This document shows positions 21,838 to 34,795 of a DNA stretch of 64,000 nucleotides, in pieces. Source of the DNA: Caenorhabditis elegans (lineage: Eukaryota > Nematoda > Chromadorea > Rhabditida > Rhabditidae); assembly GCF_000002985.6 (NCBI RefSeq), contig NC_003280.10, forward strand, positions 2,542,001 to 2,606,000, given 5' to 3'. Made by a program: the position numbers and the translations under genes. The notes below the pieces were generated by a model. That model did no database searches. It was not told the DNA's origin and saw only the letters and a program-made list of their open reading frames with translations. Each line of letters opens with the position of its first letter. The first letter of the stretch is position 1.

Positions 21838-23275
21838 CTGTAATTTGACCTATTTTTTTTTTGATTGGCAGATTGGCGCGAAATTCAAATTTTTCTCAGA
21901 AAACTCACTTCATAATAATAGAAAATCGATAAAAAATAGTAGAAATGAACCAAATTTCTGCCAATTTGTTTGAAAAATAAATTTTTTCCAAAAAGTGAAA
22001 AAATCGAACAACACGGGGAAAAGGGGGGTCTAAAACCAAAATTTTTATGGGAATTTTTATTCGTTTTCTGTCTTTCCCGCCGTCCTTTCGTCAGGTTTTG
22101 TGCTATTTTATAATGGAACTTTTATGACGGCCAAAAGGACATTAAGTTCAATTGTTTTTGAATGTTATTTCTCAATTTTTCAGAGGAAAAGGTTCAGAGA
22201 TTGAAAATTTGTTTAAAATTTCGAGTGAAACTCAAATTTTCAGCCGATTTCAGCAAATTTAGGTTTAAAATTCGAACTCTCCGGAAAATTTCGCAAATTT
22301 TGACATTCATATCGACTAGTATCGGTTGAAATTGAAATTTTTGCGGTCGCGTTGCGCCTTGAGTCGGCCTAGATTTTCCAAAGCCTGAACGAAAAATTCT
22401 CGATTTTTCATTGCCGAATTCGAATTCCTCGCCATTTCTTTAGCCTAAACCCAAATTTTCAGCTCAAAATTCGAAAATCGCGTGAAATTCGGTGTTTCTG
22501 GGGGTACTGTAGTCGGTGTTTGCGTACTTTTGATGCTACCGTAACCCGGGAAATTTTTAAATTGAGCTAGAAAGCTCTAGTTTTCGATTTTCCGCCTGAA
22601 ATTTCGCGGGGAATTCGAATTTGAACTCGGAATTGGGAAATTTCCAGCGTCTTGAAACACCGTCATGATAATTGCAGAAATTGAAAATTTCCGGCAAATC
22701 GGCAAACCGGCAATTTGCCGATTTGCCGATTTGTCGACAAATCAATTTGCCGAGCGGAAATTGCCGCCCACCCCTGGTTCAAACACTGGAAATTGGACCG
22801 GAAATCAGGAATTTTTTTCCAGATCTGCAAAATAATGGATTTCAGAGTGTTTTCTATGACCTATTTATTTATTTTTCGAGTTTCTTTTATTTTTTGGAGA
22901 TTTACAGGTTTGTGCACACATTTTCATCTCTTTCAGGTTGCCAGAATTGATTTTTATACGATTTTCACTTTTTTTTCTGAATATTTGAATTTAAATCCCA
23001 TTAAAATCGCATTTTTCCTTGTTTTTTCTCTTCTGAAAAATATATTAATAAAATTATATTAATTCCACTTGTCCGAGAGGAGTACACGACAAAAGTCCGC
23101 AAGATGGCGTGACGGTGTTTGCGTACTTTTGCAATATTCGAATTTATTTTTTTTAATGGTTTTTTTTTTATTTTCTTCGGTTTTTAGCGTTTTTCTTCGG
23201 ATTTCAGTGATTTTTTCGATGAAATATTCTGTTTTTTGCTCAAAAATTCAATTTTTAAGGTTTCAAACTTTCAGA
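21838..23275. other. Divergent intergenic region between M13 gene and usp-39
   Basis: It should contain both promoters and the missing first M13 exon, none of which I can pin down. About 22480-22640 holds a reverse copy of a dispersed repeat (CGGTGTTTGCGTACTTTTG, TTACGGTAGC-like) found also at 29.9, 30.2, 34.0 and 34.4 kb. About 22685-22780 holds a TTGCCGA-family repeat. Confidence 0.55.
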
Positions 23276-26200
23276 ATGACAAACGAAGAGCCAAAATCTC
23301 CCGAAAAGGTGGAACGCCGGCGGTCAACGCAGGAAGATTCGGAAAAAGACAAGAAACGTTCGAGTTGGTGGATTTTAATCGATTTTTCTGGAAAAAAGCG
23401 GGGTTTTTTTTGCAGGAGACGATAGAAAAACCGAGAAAAGGACTCACGATAGGGATAGGAAGAGGAATAGGAGCCGATCGAGATCTAGATCAAGGTAAAA
23501 TTGGAATTTATTCGAAAAATGTGGTAATTTATCGATTTTTAGGTCCCCAAAGCGCTCGAGACGGGATAAAAAAGAGGAAAAGCAAGAGCAAGAGGAAGAG
23601 GATGGCGAGGTACATTGAAAATTGGAAAAATCTCGAAAAAATCGATTTTTTCAGTAAAATTCTCCAAACTCGGTTTTTTTTCGCTAAAAATCTAATTTTC
23701 ACCGAAAAATTGATCCAAAACCACGATTTTCGGGAAAATTCCAAAAAATTCGAATTTTTCCATTTAAAAAACCATTAAAAAACAGGAATTTTTCGCTAAA
23801 AATAGCATTTTTCGGAAGAATTGTCCAAAAAAAAAAAAAGGTTTCTCGTATAAAATACACTCAAAATAATAAAACTGCGTGGCGTGTACTGCAGAAAACC
23901 TAATATTTAGGCCCCGCCTTTTAATCGTCCACTCACGGGGAAAACGCAAAAAGCGGTACCCCAGGCAATATCAGCCGCCGACATCATTCGAGGTCCGCGC
24001 ACCACACTATTTTTTTCACTGTTGGCGTGGCGAGCTGTCCCCCCTCCCCTATTTTTGTCTTTTCCCCGTGAGTGGACGATTAAAAGGCGGGGCCTAAATA
24101 TTAGGTTTTCTGCAGTACACGCCACGCAGTTTTATTATTTTGAGTGTAGCTTTCAAACGGAAAATTTCAATTTTTCCGTAGAAATTCCATTTTTAACGCA
24201 AAATTGACAATTTTTCGATAAAAATCACATTTTATGCAAAAATTCCGCAGAAAGACCGATTTTTTCGTAGAAAAAGCTTTTTTTTGACCAATTTTTCGGC
24301 TGAAAAATCCAATTTTCGACACAAATAAATTGCCAGAAACAATTTTTAGAGTTTTTGGAAGGAAATTCTGTGATTTTCGAATTTTTGGGTAGAAAATTGA
24401 AAATTTCGGGAAAAAATGAGGATTTTTCGGAATTTTGGGACTTTTTAAATCGATTTTCCGATTAAAATTGCATTTTTTACGGAAAAATCAGTCCAAAGCA
24501 TATTATTTTTAATAAAAAAAATCAATTTTTTTCAGCAAAGTTCTCCAAACTCGGTTTTTTTCGCTAAAAATCTAATTTTCGACCGAAAAATTGATCCAAA
24601 ACCACAATTTTCGGGAAAATTCCAAAAAATTCGAATTTTTCCTTCAAAAAAACCATTTTTTAAGACTAAAATTCCTTAAAATAATAGGAATTTTTCGCTA
24701 AAAATCCTTTTTTTTTTCGCTTTTTGTATAAAAAATAGCTTTTAAACGGAAAAAACCCGTTTTTTCCCAATTTTCCAGCTAAAAATTTCCAATTTTTCCG
24801 TAGAAATTCCATTTTTTAACGCAAAATTGACAATTTTTCGATAAAAATCACATTTTATGCAAAAATTCCGCAGAAAGACCGATTTTTTCGGGAAAAAAAT
24901 GAGGATTTTTCGGAATTTTGGGACTTTTTAAATCGATTTTCCGATTAAAATTGCATTTTTTTTTCAATAAAATCAATAAAAATCTTCAGATCCGCGATAC
25001 AACTCCACCGGCTCCGGAAAAGCCGCGCCAGCTCACCGCCAGAGAGCTCGAGAGGCAGCGAATTATTGAAGAGGAGCTTAAAGTTGAAAAAATTCCGAAT
25101 TTCCACTGAAAATCCTCAAATTTTCAGAGCGGAAAGCACGATGAGCACGACGACGATCCGGTTTGGTCAATGAAAAAGGCGCAAGCGGAGAAAAAAAGTC
25201 GAATGTGCCCGTATTTGGACACTATTGATAGGTTTTTTGCAGGAAATTTGGGAAATTTTCTGTAAAAATCCCGGTTTTCAGATCAGTTTTGGACTTTGAT
25301 TTCGAGAAACAGTGCTCCGTTTCACTTTCCCATCAAAATGTGTACGCCTGCATGGTTTGCGGCAAATATTTTCAGGTTTTTGGCGATTTTTTGTGTCGAA
25401 AATTGGATTTCTGGGCGAAAAATTGGTCAAAAAAGGCTTTTTCTACGCTAAATGCAATTTTTAACGAAAATTTGTCAATTTTTCGATTAAAACTGCGCGT
25501 TTTGCGTTAAAAATCGAATTTCTATGGAAAAAATGGAATTTTTAGCTGGAAAATTGGAAAAAACGTGTTTTTTCCCGTTTAAAAGCTATTTTTTATACAA
25601 AAAGCGAAAAAAAAAGGATTTTTAGCGAAAAATTCCTGTTTTTAAAAATTTTAATCTTAAAAAAAATGGTTTTTTTTAGGAAAAATTCTAATTTTTTGGA
25701 ATTTTCCCGAAAATCGTGGTTTTGGATCAATTTTTCGGTCGAAAATTAGATTTTTAGCGAAAAAAACCGAGTTTGGAGAATTTTGCTGAAAAAAATTGAT
25801 TTTTTTTATTAAAAATAATATGCTTTGGACTGATTTTTCCGTAAAAAATGCAATTTTAATCGGAAAATCGATTTAAAAAGTCCCAAAATTCCGAAAATCC
25901 TCATTTTTCTGCAAAAATATGATTTTTGACGTGATTTTTTCTCAAAAATTCCAATTTTTCATCAATTTTCTACTCAAAAAATTCGAAAATCACAGAATTT
26001 TCTTCCAAAAACTCCAAAAATTGTTTCTGGCGATTTTTTTAAATGAAAAATTGGATTTTTCCGCTGGAAAATTGGGAAAAAAAGCTTTTTCCACGAAAAA
26101 ATCAGTCTTTCTGCGGAATTTTTGCATAAAATGTGATTTTTAACGAAAAATTGTCAATTTTTCGATTAAAAATGTGCTTTTTGCGTTAAAAATTGAATTT

Positions 26201-29200
26201 CTATCGAAAAATTGGAAATTTAGCTGGAAAATTGAAAAAAAACGTGTTTTTCCCCGTTTAAAAGCTATTTTTTATATAAAAAGCGAAAAAAAAGTATTTT
26301 TAGCGAAAAATTCCTGTTTTTTAGGAATTTTAATCTTAAAAAATGGTTTTTTTTAAGGAAAAATTCGAATTTTTTGGAATTTTCCCGAAAATTGTGGTTT
26401 TGGATCAATTTTTCGGTCGAAAATTAGATTTTTAGCAAAAAAAAACGGAGTTTGGAGAATTTTGCTGAAAAAAAAAATCGATTTTTTTATTAAAAAATAT
26501 GCTTCGGACTGATTTTTCCGTAAAAATCCCCGAAAATCCTCAATTTTTCTGTAAAAATATGAGTTTTGACTAATTTTTTCTCAAAAATTCCAATTTTCCA
26601 CTCAAAAATTCGAAAATCACAGTAATTTCCTTCCAAAAACTCTAAAAATTGTTTCTAGCGATTTTTTGTGTCGAAAATTGGATTTTTCAGCTGGAAAATT
26701 GGAAAAAAAGCTTTTTCTACGAAAAATTTGAACTTTTAGATTTTTAGCGTGGAAAAAACCGAGTTTAGAGAATTTTGCTGAAAAAATCGATTTTTTCGGG
26801 CCGATTTTTTTTTAATCGGAAAATCGATTTAAAAAGTCCCAAAATTCCAAAAAATCCTCATTTTTCTGCAAAAATATGGTTTTTGACGGATTTTTTCTCA
26901 AAAATTCCAATTTTCGACTCAAAAACTCCCCATTTTTTTTGTTTGCAGGGCCGCGGTACAAACACCCACGCATACACCCACGCACTGGAGACTGATCATC
27001 ACGTTTTTCTGAATCTACAAACACTAAAATTCTACTGTCTTCCAGACAATTATGAAGTTATTGATCCATCATTGGAGGATATTAAATATGTGCTAAAGCC
27101 GACGTATACCAAAGAAATGATTGCTTCAATTGATAAGCAGGTAGAAAATGGAAAATTTCAGAAAATGAGATTTTCCTGGAAAAAAAACAACACAAAGTGC
27201 TTTTTTTGTGCTAAAAAATGGAAAATTTCAGCTTTTTCTCGGAAAAAAATGAATAAAAATGAGATTTTCTTGAAAAAAAAACGACAAAAAAGTGCTTTTT
27301 GATCTTTTTCTCTTGAAAAATCGCATTTTTTCTGGAAAAATTGGCCTAAAAACTTGATTTCCAGAGCGATAATCAACTATTTATTGCAATTTTGAGTAGA
27401 TTTTCCTCGAAAAATCGATAATTTTCATGTAAAAATGGTTGAAAAACCGAATTTCAGTGCAGAAAAATGAAAAATTAGATTTAATTGAAAAAATCAACCT
27501 AAAAAGTGATAAAAAACGCGATTTTTTGCTCATTTTTCCAAAAAAAATCGCTAATTTCCTGTGTTTCAGACATTTTTCAGACATTTTCTCTCTGAAAAAT
27601 TGGAATTTTTAGCTATTTTACCCCATGAAAAATGAGATTTCCCTCCACTGTTTACCTGGAAAAATCAATGTTTTTCTGTTTTTTTTCCCCGAAATAATGG
27701 CATTTTCTTGTGAAAATCGACCAAAAAGTGAATTTTTAGGGTGAAAATGAGCAATTTAGCGCAATTTTGAGCAGATTTTTCCGAAAAATAAGCTAAATTT
27801 CATGTGGAAATTGTTCAAAAACCGAAATTTAGAGCAGAAAATGAGATTTTCTTGACAAATCATGTAAAATCATGTGTGAAAAATTGCATTTTTTTTCAAA
27901 TGCAAAAATTGAAAATTTCAGCTTTTCTCCCTCTTAAAAACTCACATTTTTTGCAGTCAAAAATGGTCCGCGCCTACGACGATTCGACCTACTTTCCGGG
28001 CGTTGTTGGACTCAACAATATCAAGGCAAACGACTACTGTAACGCTATACTTCAGGTGTGTGAAAAAATCGATGCAATTGGCCTGAAAATCTGGAAAAAC
28101 CAGCAAAAATCTAAAAAAAAATCGGCAAAAATCTGAAAAACCGGCAAAAAATCTTTTTTAAAAACCGGCAAAAAAATCTTTTGAAAAACCGGCAAAAAAT
28201 CTTTTAAAAAACCGGCAATAATCTTTTGAAAAACCGGCAAAAATCTTTTGAAAAACCGGCAAAAAATCTAAAAAACCGGCAAAAATCTAAAAAACCGGCA
28301 AAAAATCTTTTAAAAAACCGTCAAAAATTCTTTAAAAAAAAACCGGCAAAAAATCTTTTGAAAAACCGGCAAAAAATCTTTTGAAAAACCGGCAAAAATC
28401 TAAAAAAAACCGGCAAAAAATCTTTTTTAAAAACCGGCAAAAAATCTTTTAAAAAAACCGGCAAAAAATCTTTAAAAAAAAACCGGCAAAAAATCTTTTT
28501 AAAAAAACCGGCAAAAATCTGAAAAACCGGCAAAAATTCTTTAAAAAACCGGCAAAACATCTAAAAAACCGGCAAAAAATCTTTTTAAAAAACCGGCAAA
28601 ATAATCTCTAAAAAAACCGGCAAAGAAATCTTTAAAAAAACCGGCAAAACATCTAAAAAACCGGCAAAAAAAATCTTTAAAAAACCGGCAAAAAATCTAA
28701 AAAACCGGCAAAACATCTAAAAAACCGGCAAAAAATCTTTTTAAAAAACCGGCAAAATAATCTCTAAAAAAACCGGCAAAAAAATCTTTTGAAAAACCGG
28801 CAAAAAAATCTTTTGAAAAACCGGCAAAAATCTGAAAAACCGGAAAAACATCTAAAAAACCGGCAAAAAATCTAAAAAACCGACAAAAAGTCTTTTGAAA
28901 AACCGGCAAAAAAATCTTTAAAAAAACCGGCAAAAATCTGAAAAACCGGCAAAAAAATCTTTTGAAAAACCGGCAAAAATCTGAAAAAAACCGGCAAAAA
29001 ATCTTTTTTAAAAACCGGCAAAAATCTTTTGAAAAACCGGCAAAAAAATCTTTTGAAAAACCGGCAAAAAATCTTTAAAAAAACCGGCAAAAATCTAAAA
29101 AACCGGCAAAATAATCTTTAAAAAAACCTTTTTTTTTTTTTAAAATTATCCAGACTCCGCCCCTTTAATGGTACACTGGAACTTTTCGAAAAAAAAAATC

Positions 29201-32200
29201 TGAAAATTTAAAAAATTTTTTAAAAATTTTTTATAATAAAAAAAAGTATTAAAAATTCTCTCCAGACTCCGCCCATTTAATGGTTCAACCCTATAAATTT
29301 CTACAAAATTTCAACCCTATTTTCGCGGCTTGAAAATGTGATTTCTAGGCCGCCAAAAAACTTCGCAATTTTTCTCAATTTCAGGCTCTGTCAGCGGTCC
29401 GTCCACTGCGTAATTGGTTTCTAAAAGAATCAAATTACACTTCAATCAAACGTCCACCAGGTGATAAGCTCACATTGCTCCCACAACGCTTTGGAGAGCT
29501 CATCAGAAAGCTATGGAATCCACGTGCACTCCGTACACACGTCTCACCTCATGAAATGCTTCAGGCGGTCGTCGTGTGCTCCAACAAGAAATTTCAATTT
29601 ATTAAGCAAAATGATGCGGCGGATTTTATGCTTTTCCTGCTCACAACACTTCATTCGGCTCTGAATGGAACTGACAAGAAGCCGTCGATCATTTCAAAGT
29701 AAAAATTGAGAGAAAAATCTATGAAAAAGCACAGAAAAACTACATAAAAAATTCAGATTTTCTGGAATTTTTTTTTTTTAGAAACTTGAAATTTCACAGC
29801 TTAAAAGCATAAAACTTTTCCTAATCAATTCGAATTCTCTGCAAAATTCCAGCCTGAAAATCGAAAACTAGAGCTTTCTAGCTCAATTTTAAAATTTCCC
29901 GGGTTACTGTAGCGCCAAAAGTACGCAAACACCGACTACAGTACCCCCAAAACACCGAATTTCACGCGATTTTCGAATTTTGAGCTGAAAATTTAGGATT
30001 AGACTAATCAAGTAGCGCTGAAAACGAATTTGATATGGAAAATGCGTAGAAATTTTTTTGAAGATCTAAAAAATTACAAGAAACTAGAAATTTGATAGAA
30101 ACCTGAAATTTCGCAACTTTTCAATAACCAATTCGAATTTCCTGTAAAATTTCAGTATGAACCCCGAAAACTAGAGCTTTCTAGCTCAATTTTGAAGTTT
30201 GAAGGGGTACGGTAGCTCCAAAAGTACGCAAACACCGGCTACAGTACCCCCGAAACACCCGATTTCACGCGATTTTCGAATTTTGAGCTGAAAATTCAGG
30301 AGTAGACTAATCAAGTAGCGCTGAAAACGAATTTGATAATGAAAATGCGTAGAAATTTTTTTTTTGAAGACTAGAAAAATGGCATTTTTTTTGCAGAACA
30401 TTCCGCGGTCGAATGCGTCAATATTCACGTCGAGTAATACCAGCTGAAGATACAGACGAAGAGAAATATATGAAACTTCGAATGCCAGAATATCAGGAAA
30501 AAGTGATTGAATCACCATTTTTGTACCTAACTCTGGATCTTCCATCGGCTCCACTCTATCGTGATGTTCAACTGCAGAACATTATTCCACAAGTACCACT
30601 GAGCACTTTATTGGAGAAATTTGATGGAAAAACTGAGAAGGTGCTGAGAAATTGATGAAAAATCCCATTTTTTCCGCTAAAAATTGGCCAAAAACTGTGA
30701 TTTTTGAAAAATTTGATTAAGAAAAAAGAATTCAGTTAGAAAAATTTGAAATTGCAGTAAAATTCTTGAAAAATCGATTAAAATTGCCGATTAAAAACGC
30801 TAATTTTTTTAGAAAAAAATTTATAGAAAATTCAAAAAATTCCGCTGCTTAAAATTTGGCTGAAAATTACCAAAAAATTTGTTTAAAAATGCGAAAAATG
30901 CGATTTTTTTAAAGAAGAAAACTTAAAAACTTTGAGAACAATCTGAAGATTTAGCAAATTTTCGATATATGCTGCATTTATAATTTTTTTTTTTTGAAAA
31001 TTGGGAAAATTCTGCAAGAAATCACTAAAAACTGCTGAAAATGGTAAAATAAACAGTTGAAAAAAAAAAAAATTTTTTTCGCCAAAAAAGTTCAAAACTC
31101 GAAAAAAGAGGAAAAAAAAATCGAATTTTCTCAATATTTGCAACATTTCTCTGATAAATTTGTGAAAAATTGATTTTTACAGCAATTTTTGCAAAAATTC
31201 GTGGAAAAATGGAGTTTTTACGCAGAAAATTGCCAAAAATTCGGTTTAAAAAATGCGAAAAAAAGCGATTTTTCATCAAAAAGCCCAAAAAAAAATGGGG
31301 CTAAAAAAGATTGAAATTTTGATTTTTGGCTAAAAAATTGGCAAAAAATTGAAAAAAAAGCCTTATTTTGGCTTAAAATTGTCCAATTTTTCACTCAAAA
31401 AACCCCCGAAATTTCCCATTTCTTTTTTGTTGCAGGAATACCCAACGTACAACGACAATAATATCATGAAACGCTTCGAATTGCTACAACTACCCGATTT
31501 TCTCATAATCACCTACAAAAGATTCCAGAAAAATCAGTGGTTCGTCGAAAAAAACCCGACTATCGTCAATTTTCCCATTGCGAACGTTGATTTTTACGAT
31601 TGCCTGGCTAAGGATGCCCGTGCTAATCATAAATACACTACGTATGATCTTGTGGCAAATGTCGTACACGAAGGAACTTTTAAAGATGGAAATTATCGAA
31701 TTCAGATTGTTCATGAGGTAAACATTCCAAAAAAAGTGGCTAAAAATGACTTAAATGTGGCTGAAAAAACGTTAAAAATGAGCTAAAAACGCCAAAATTT
31801 GGCTAAAACACGCTAAAATTGAAAAATTCAATTATCCAAAATTTGGCTGAAATTCTGCTTTAAATTGGCTTAAATTCGGCTGAAATCGCCCGAAATTTGC
31901 CCAAAACTTTAGCTGAAAATCGCCAAAATTTGCCCTAAATTCGGCTTAAAATTTGGCTGAATTCGCCCAAAATTTGGCTTAAATTCGGCTTAAAATTTGG
32001 CCTAAATTCGGCTTAAAATTTGGCCTAAATTCGGCTTAAATTCGGATAAAAATTCGGCCTAAATTCGGCCCAAAATTTAGCCTAAATTCGTCTTGAATTC
32101 GGCTTAAAATTTGGCTTAAACTACCCTAAAATTGGCTTAAGCTCGGTCCAAATTTTAGCTAAAATTCGGCTTGGATGAAATCGCCCAGAAATCGCCCAAA

Positions 32201-33807
32201 ATTTGGCTGGAATTTGGCTTAAAATTTGAATGAAATTCGGCTCAAAATTTGACTTGAATTTGGCCCAAAAGTTGGCCTAAATTTACCTTAAATTCGGCTT
32301 AAAATTTGGCTTAAATTACCCTAAAATTGGCTTCAGTTCGGCCCAAAATTTAGTTTAAATAGGCCGAATTTTGGCTGAAAATCTCTAAAATTTCGCTAAA
32401 ATTTGGCTTAAATCCGGCTTAAATTTTGCTAAAATAGCCCGAAATTTGGCTTAAATTCGGCTTAAAATTGACCTAAATTTGGCTCAAATTCGGCTGAAAA
32501 TACCCAAAATTTAGATGACAATTCCCAAAATTTGCCCGAAATTCGGCTGAAATTGCCCAAAACTTGGCTTAAATTCGGCTTAAAATTTGACTTAAAATTC
32601 CTTAAATTTGACCTTAATTACCCTAAAAAAAGCCAAAATTTGGCTGAAAATGACCAAAATCTGGCTAAAACACGCTGAAATTGAAAAACTGCTGAAAATT
32701 TTGCTGAAAATTCCCTAAAAGTAGGCTTCAATTAGGCCGAAATTGTCCAAAATTTTGACTGAAATTACCCTAAAATTGGCCTAAGCTCGGCCCAAAATTT
32801 GGCCTAAATTCGGCTTAAAATTTGGCCTAAATCATCCAACATTTGGCTGAAAATTCCCTAAAATTTGGCTTAAATTCAGCTTAAAATTTGGCAGAAATCC
32901 GGCTTAAAATTTGGCCTAAATTACCCTACAATTTGCTTAAATCCGGCTTAAATTTTGCTAAAATTTAGCTTAAATTCGGCTTAAAATTCCCTAAATTTTT
33001 ACTGATTTTACCCTAAAATTGGCTTAAGTTCGGCCCAAAATCTGGCTTAAAATAGGCATAAAATTTAGCTGAAATTCGGCTTAAATTACCCAATTAATTA
33101 AAATTTAAAATTGGCTTAAGCTCGGCCCAAAATCTGGCTGAAATAGCCCGCAATTTGGCTCAAATTCGGCTTAAGTTCGGCCCAAAATTTGGCTTAAATT
33201 AGGCATAAAATATAGCTGAAATTCGACTTAAATTACCCTAAAATTGGTAAAAAAAAGGTAAAGGTTGTCCGTTTGGTTTAAGGGTGAGCCTAAGCCTCCT
33301 GCGGACAGAGATTTATCAGGGTTGCTGGTGGCGTTTATATCTCTTCTAGTCTGAATTTAAGCCGTACCGGGACTAGCGGTATGGCCGATTTACCTTTCGT
33401 GAACCAAATTCACTAACCACTTTCCGAGCCGGCTTAAGCTCGGCCCAAAATCTGGCTGGAATAGCCCGCAATTAGGCTCAAATTCGGCATAAGTTCGGCT
33501 TAAAATTTGGTTTAAATTCGGCTTAAAACTTGACTTGAAATTCCTAAAATTTGGCTCGAATTCGGCTTAAAATTTGGCCTAAATTACGCTAAAATTGGCT
33601 TAAATCCGGCTTAAATCCGGCTTAAATTTGGCTCTCAATTTTGTCTTTTTACAGGGCTCCGGAAAATGGTTTGAACTCGAGGATTTGCACGTGAAGGACC
33701 TTTTGCCGCAGATGATTGTGCTCGCCGAGTCGTATATTCAAATTTGGCGGCTTAACAAGGAGCAAACTAGAGACGAACGTGCCGAGGGAGAGCCCATGCA
33801 GAATTAG
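23276..33807 (+). CDS. usp-39: U4/U6.U5 tri-snRNP protein, USP39/Sad1 orthologue
   Basis: Exons are 23276-23363, 23416-23494, 23543-23609, 24990-25082, 25128-25231, 25282-25375, 26949-27140, 27957-28055, 29385-29698, 30397-30640, 31436-31717 and 33655-33807. All phases fit, giving 602 aa against about 565 in human. The ATG follows TTTCAGA, a likely trans-splice site. The N-terminus is Arg/Ser and Lys/Glu-rich (DRKRNRSRSRSRSR). A ZnF-UBP domain spans about 130-235 (SRMCPYLDTIDRSVLDFDFE, CMVCGKYFQGRG). The ubiquitin-protease-like fold follows (GVVGLNNIKANDYCNAILQA, KRPPGDKLTLLPQRFGEL, VEKNPTIVNFPIANVD, YDLVANVVHEG). The catalytic Cys position of active USPs is Asp (28032-28034), and the usual His-Tyr near the end reads Asn-Tyr, as expected for this pseudo-enzyme. 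Its known role is tri-snRNP addition during pre-mRNA splicing in the nucleus. Exon sequence is conserved while the introns are full of repeats. Confidence 0.96.
23856..24148. mobile_element. MITE with about 90 bp terminal inverted repeats and TA target duplication
   Basis: Left end TA|CACTCAAAATAATAAAACTG and right end CAGTTTTATTATTTTGAGTG|TA. The inverted repeats continue through GTGGCGTGTACTGCAGAAAA and AATCGTCCACTCACGGG. The core is about 110 bp with no open frame of its own. TA duplication and no transposase fit a Tc1/mariner-type MITE. It lies in the third intron of usp-39. Confidence 0.88.
24160..24960. repeat. Inverted-repeat arm, usp-39 intron 3
   Basis: Segments such as ATTGATCCAAAACCACAATT and GCAAAAATTCCGCAGAAAGA reappear in reverse complement in intron 6, about 25500-26870. 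Exons 4-6 lie in the loop between the arms. Confidence 0.75.
25500..26870. repeat. Inverted-repeat arm, usp-39 intron 6
   Basis: Matches intron 3 in reverse complement, for example AATTGTGGTTTTGGATCAAT. It is itself partly duplicated: the block with TTTTTCGGTCGAAAATTAGA occurs near 25730 and again near 26410. Confidence 0.75.
28098..29130. repeat. AAAAACCGGCAAAAATCTTT minisatellite in usp-39 intron
   Basis: Roughly 15-27 bp units of AAACCGGCAAAAAATCTTTT repeated for about 1 kb with variable A-runs. Minus-strand open frames here (PVFQKIFCRFFKR type) are only translations of the repeat. Confidence 0.93.
29860..30310. repeat. Two copies of a dispersed ACTGTAGCGCCAAAAGTACGC repeat
   Basis: Copies at about 29860-30010 and 30160-30310. 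Each has CTAGAGCTTTCTAGCTCAAT, AAAAGTACGCAAACACCG, CTACAGTACCCC and TCACGCGATTTTCGAATTTT in that order. Further copies lie at about 34000-34160, 34320-34460 and, reversed, 22480-22640. Confidence 0.8.
31790..33645. repeat. AATTTGGCTTAAATTCGGCT repeat array in last usp-39 intron
   Basis: About 1.8 kb of degenerate 12-24 bp units of AAATTCGGCTTAAAATTTGG. A different block at about 33243-33430 (GTTGTCCGTTTGGTTTAAGG, CCGTACCGGGACTAGCGG) interrupts it and looks like an unrelated small insertion. Confidence 0.88.
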
Positions 33808-34795
33808 AGGATTTTAAATTTATTTATTGATTTTTTCGTTATTTTATTTTATGTTTTGGTGTTTTTTTTCTCTTTCTCTGGATTTTTGAAAATCCATAAT
33901 TTGTGGAGCTGATAAATTGCGTTTTGTGCTAATTTCTCGAAAGTTCCAAAACAATTTCATAGTTTTCAATATCAAATTCGAATTCCGCGCAAAATTTTAG
34001 TCTTAAACTCGAAAACTAGAGCTTTCTAGCTCGATTTTGAAATTTCCCGGGTTACGGTAGCGCCAAAAGTACGCAAACACCGACTACAGTACCCCCCCCC
34101 CCCTAAAACACTGAATCTCACGCGATTTTCGAATTTTGAGCTGAAAATTTAGGAATAGACTAAGAAAATGGCGAGGGATTCGATTTTGACACGAAAAATG
34201 CAGTAGAAATTCATTGAACCTCAGAAAAATTACAAAAACACAGAAATTTGATAGAAACTTGAAATTTCGCAACAGATCAATATCAAATTCGAATTCCCTG
34301 CAAAATTTAAGGCTTAAACTCAAAAACTAGAGCCTTCTAGCTCAATTTTGAAATTTCCCGGGTTACTGTAGCGCCAAAAATACGCAAACACCGACTACAG
34401 TACCCCCAAAACACCCGATTTCACGCGATTTTCGAATTTTGAGCTGAAAATTTAGGAATACACTAAGAAAATGGCGAGGAACTCGTATTCGACACGAAGA
34501 ATTACAAAAAACAGAAAGAAAACATATAAAAAGATTTAATAAACTCATAAAACACGGCACACCCACGCGGATGCTCCAAAAACCTCAAAACTCTGGGAAA
34601 TTTCAATTATTTCCAAAATTAATCGCACTTCGAGATGCCGTTTTCAAGAAATTTGCGATTTTCCTGCATCGTCTTGTGTTTGGTTTTAACATCGATTACT
34701 TCAAGTACGGGGGCGCGGTGGACTAGTTTTCCGCGAGGCAAAAACTCGGCCACAGTGGGAGTACGTAGATCGTGACGAGACCCAGAAATTTTCAG
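33808..34795. other. 3' flank of usp-39 with dispersed repeats
   Basis: Two copies of the AAAAGTACGCAAACACCG repeat at about 34000-34160 (with a run of about ten C) and 34320-34460. About 34620-34790 has a GC-richer stretch whose minus-strand frame is unsupported. Confidence 0.55.

Noticed and set aside
23879..24207. Small frames on both strands with MACTAENLIF
   Set aside because: They are the two inverted arms of the MITE.
28052..29090. Minus-strand frames rich in CRFF and PVFQ
   Set aside because: Pure translation of the CCGGCAAAAAATCTTT array inside a usp-39 intron.
28098..29130. CRISPR-like regular repeat
   Set aside because: Units abut without unique spacers and lie in a eukaryotic intron.
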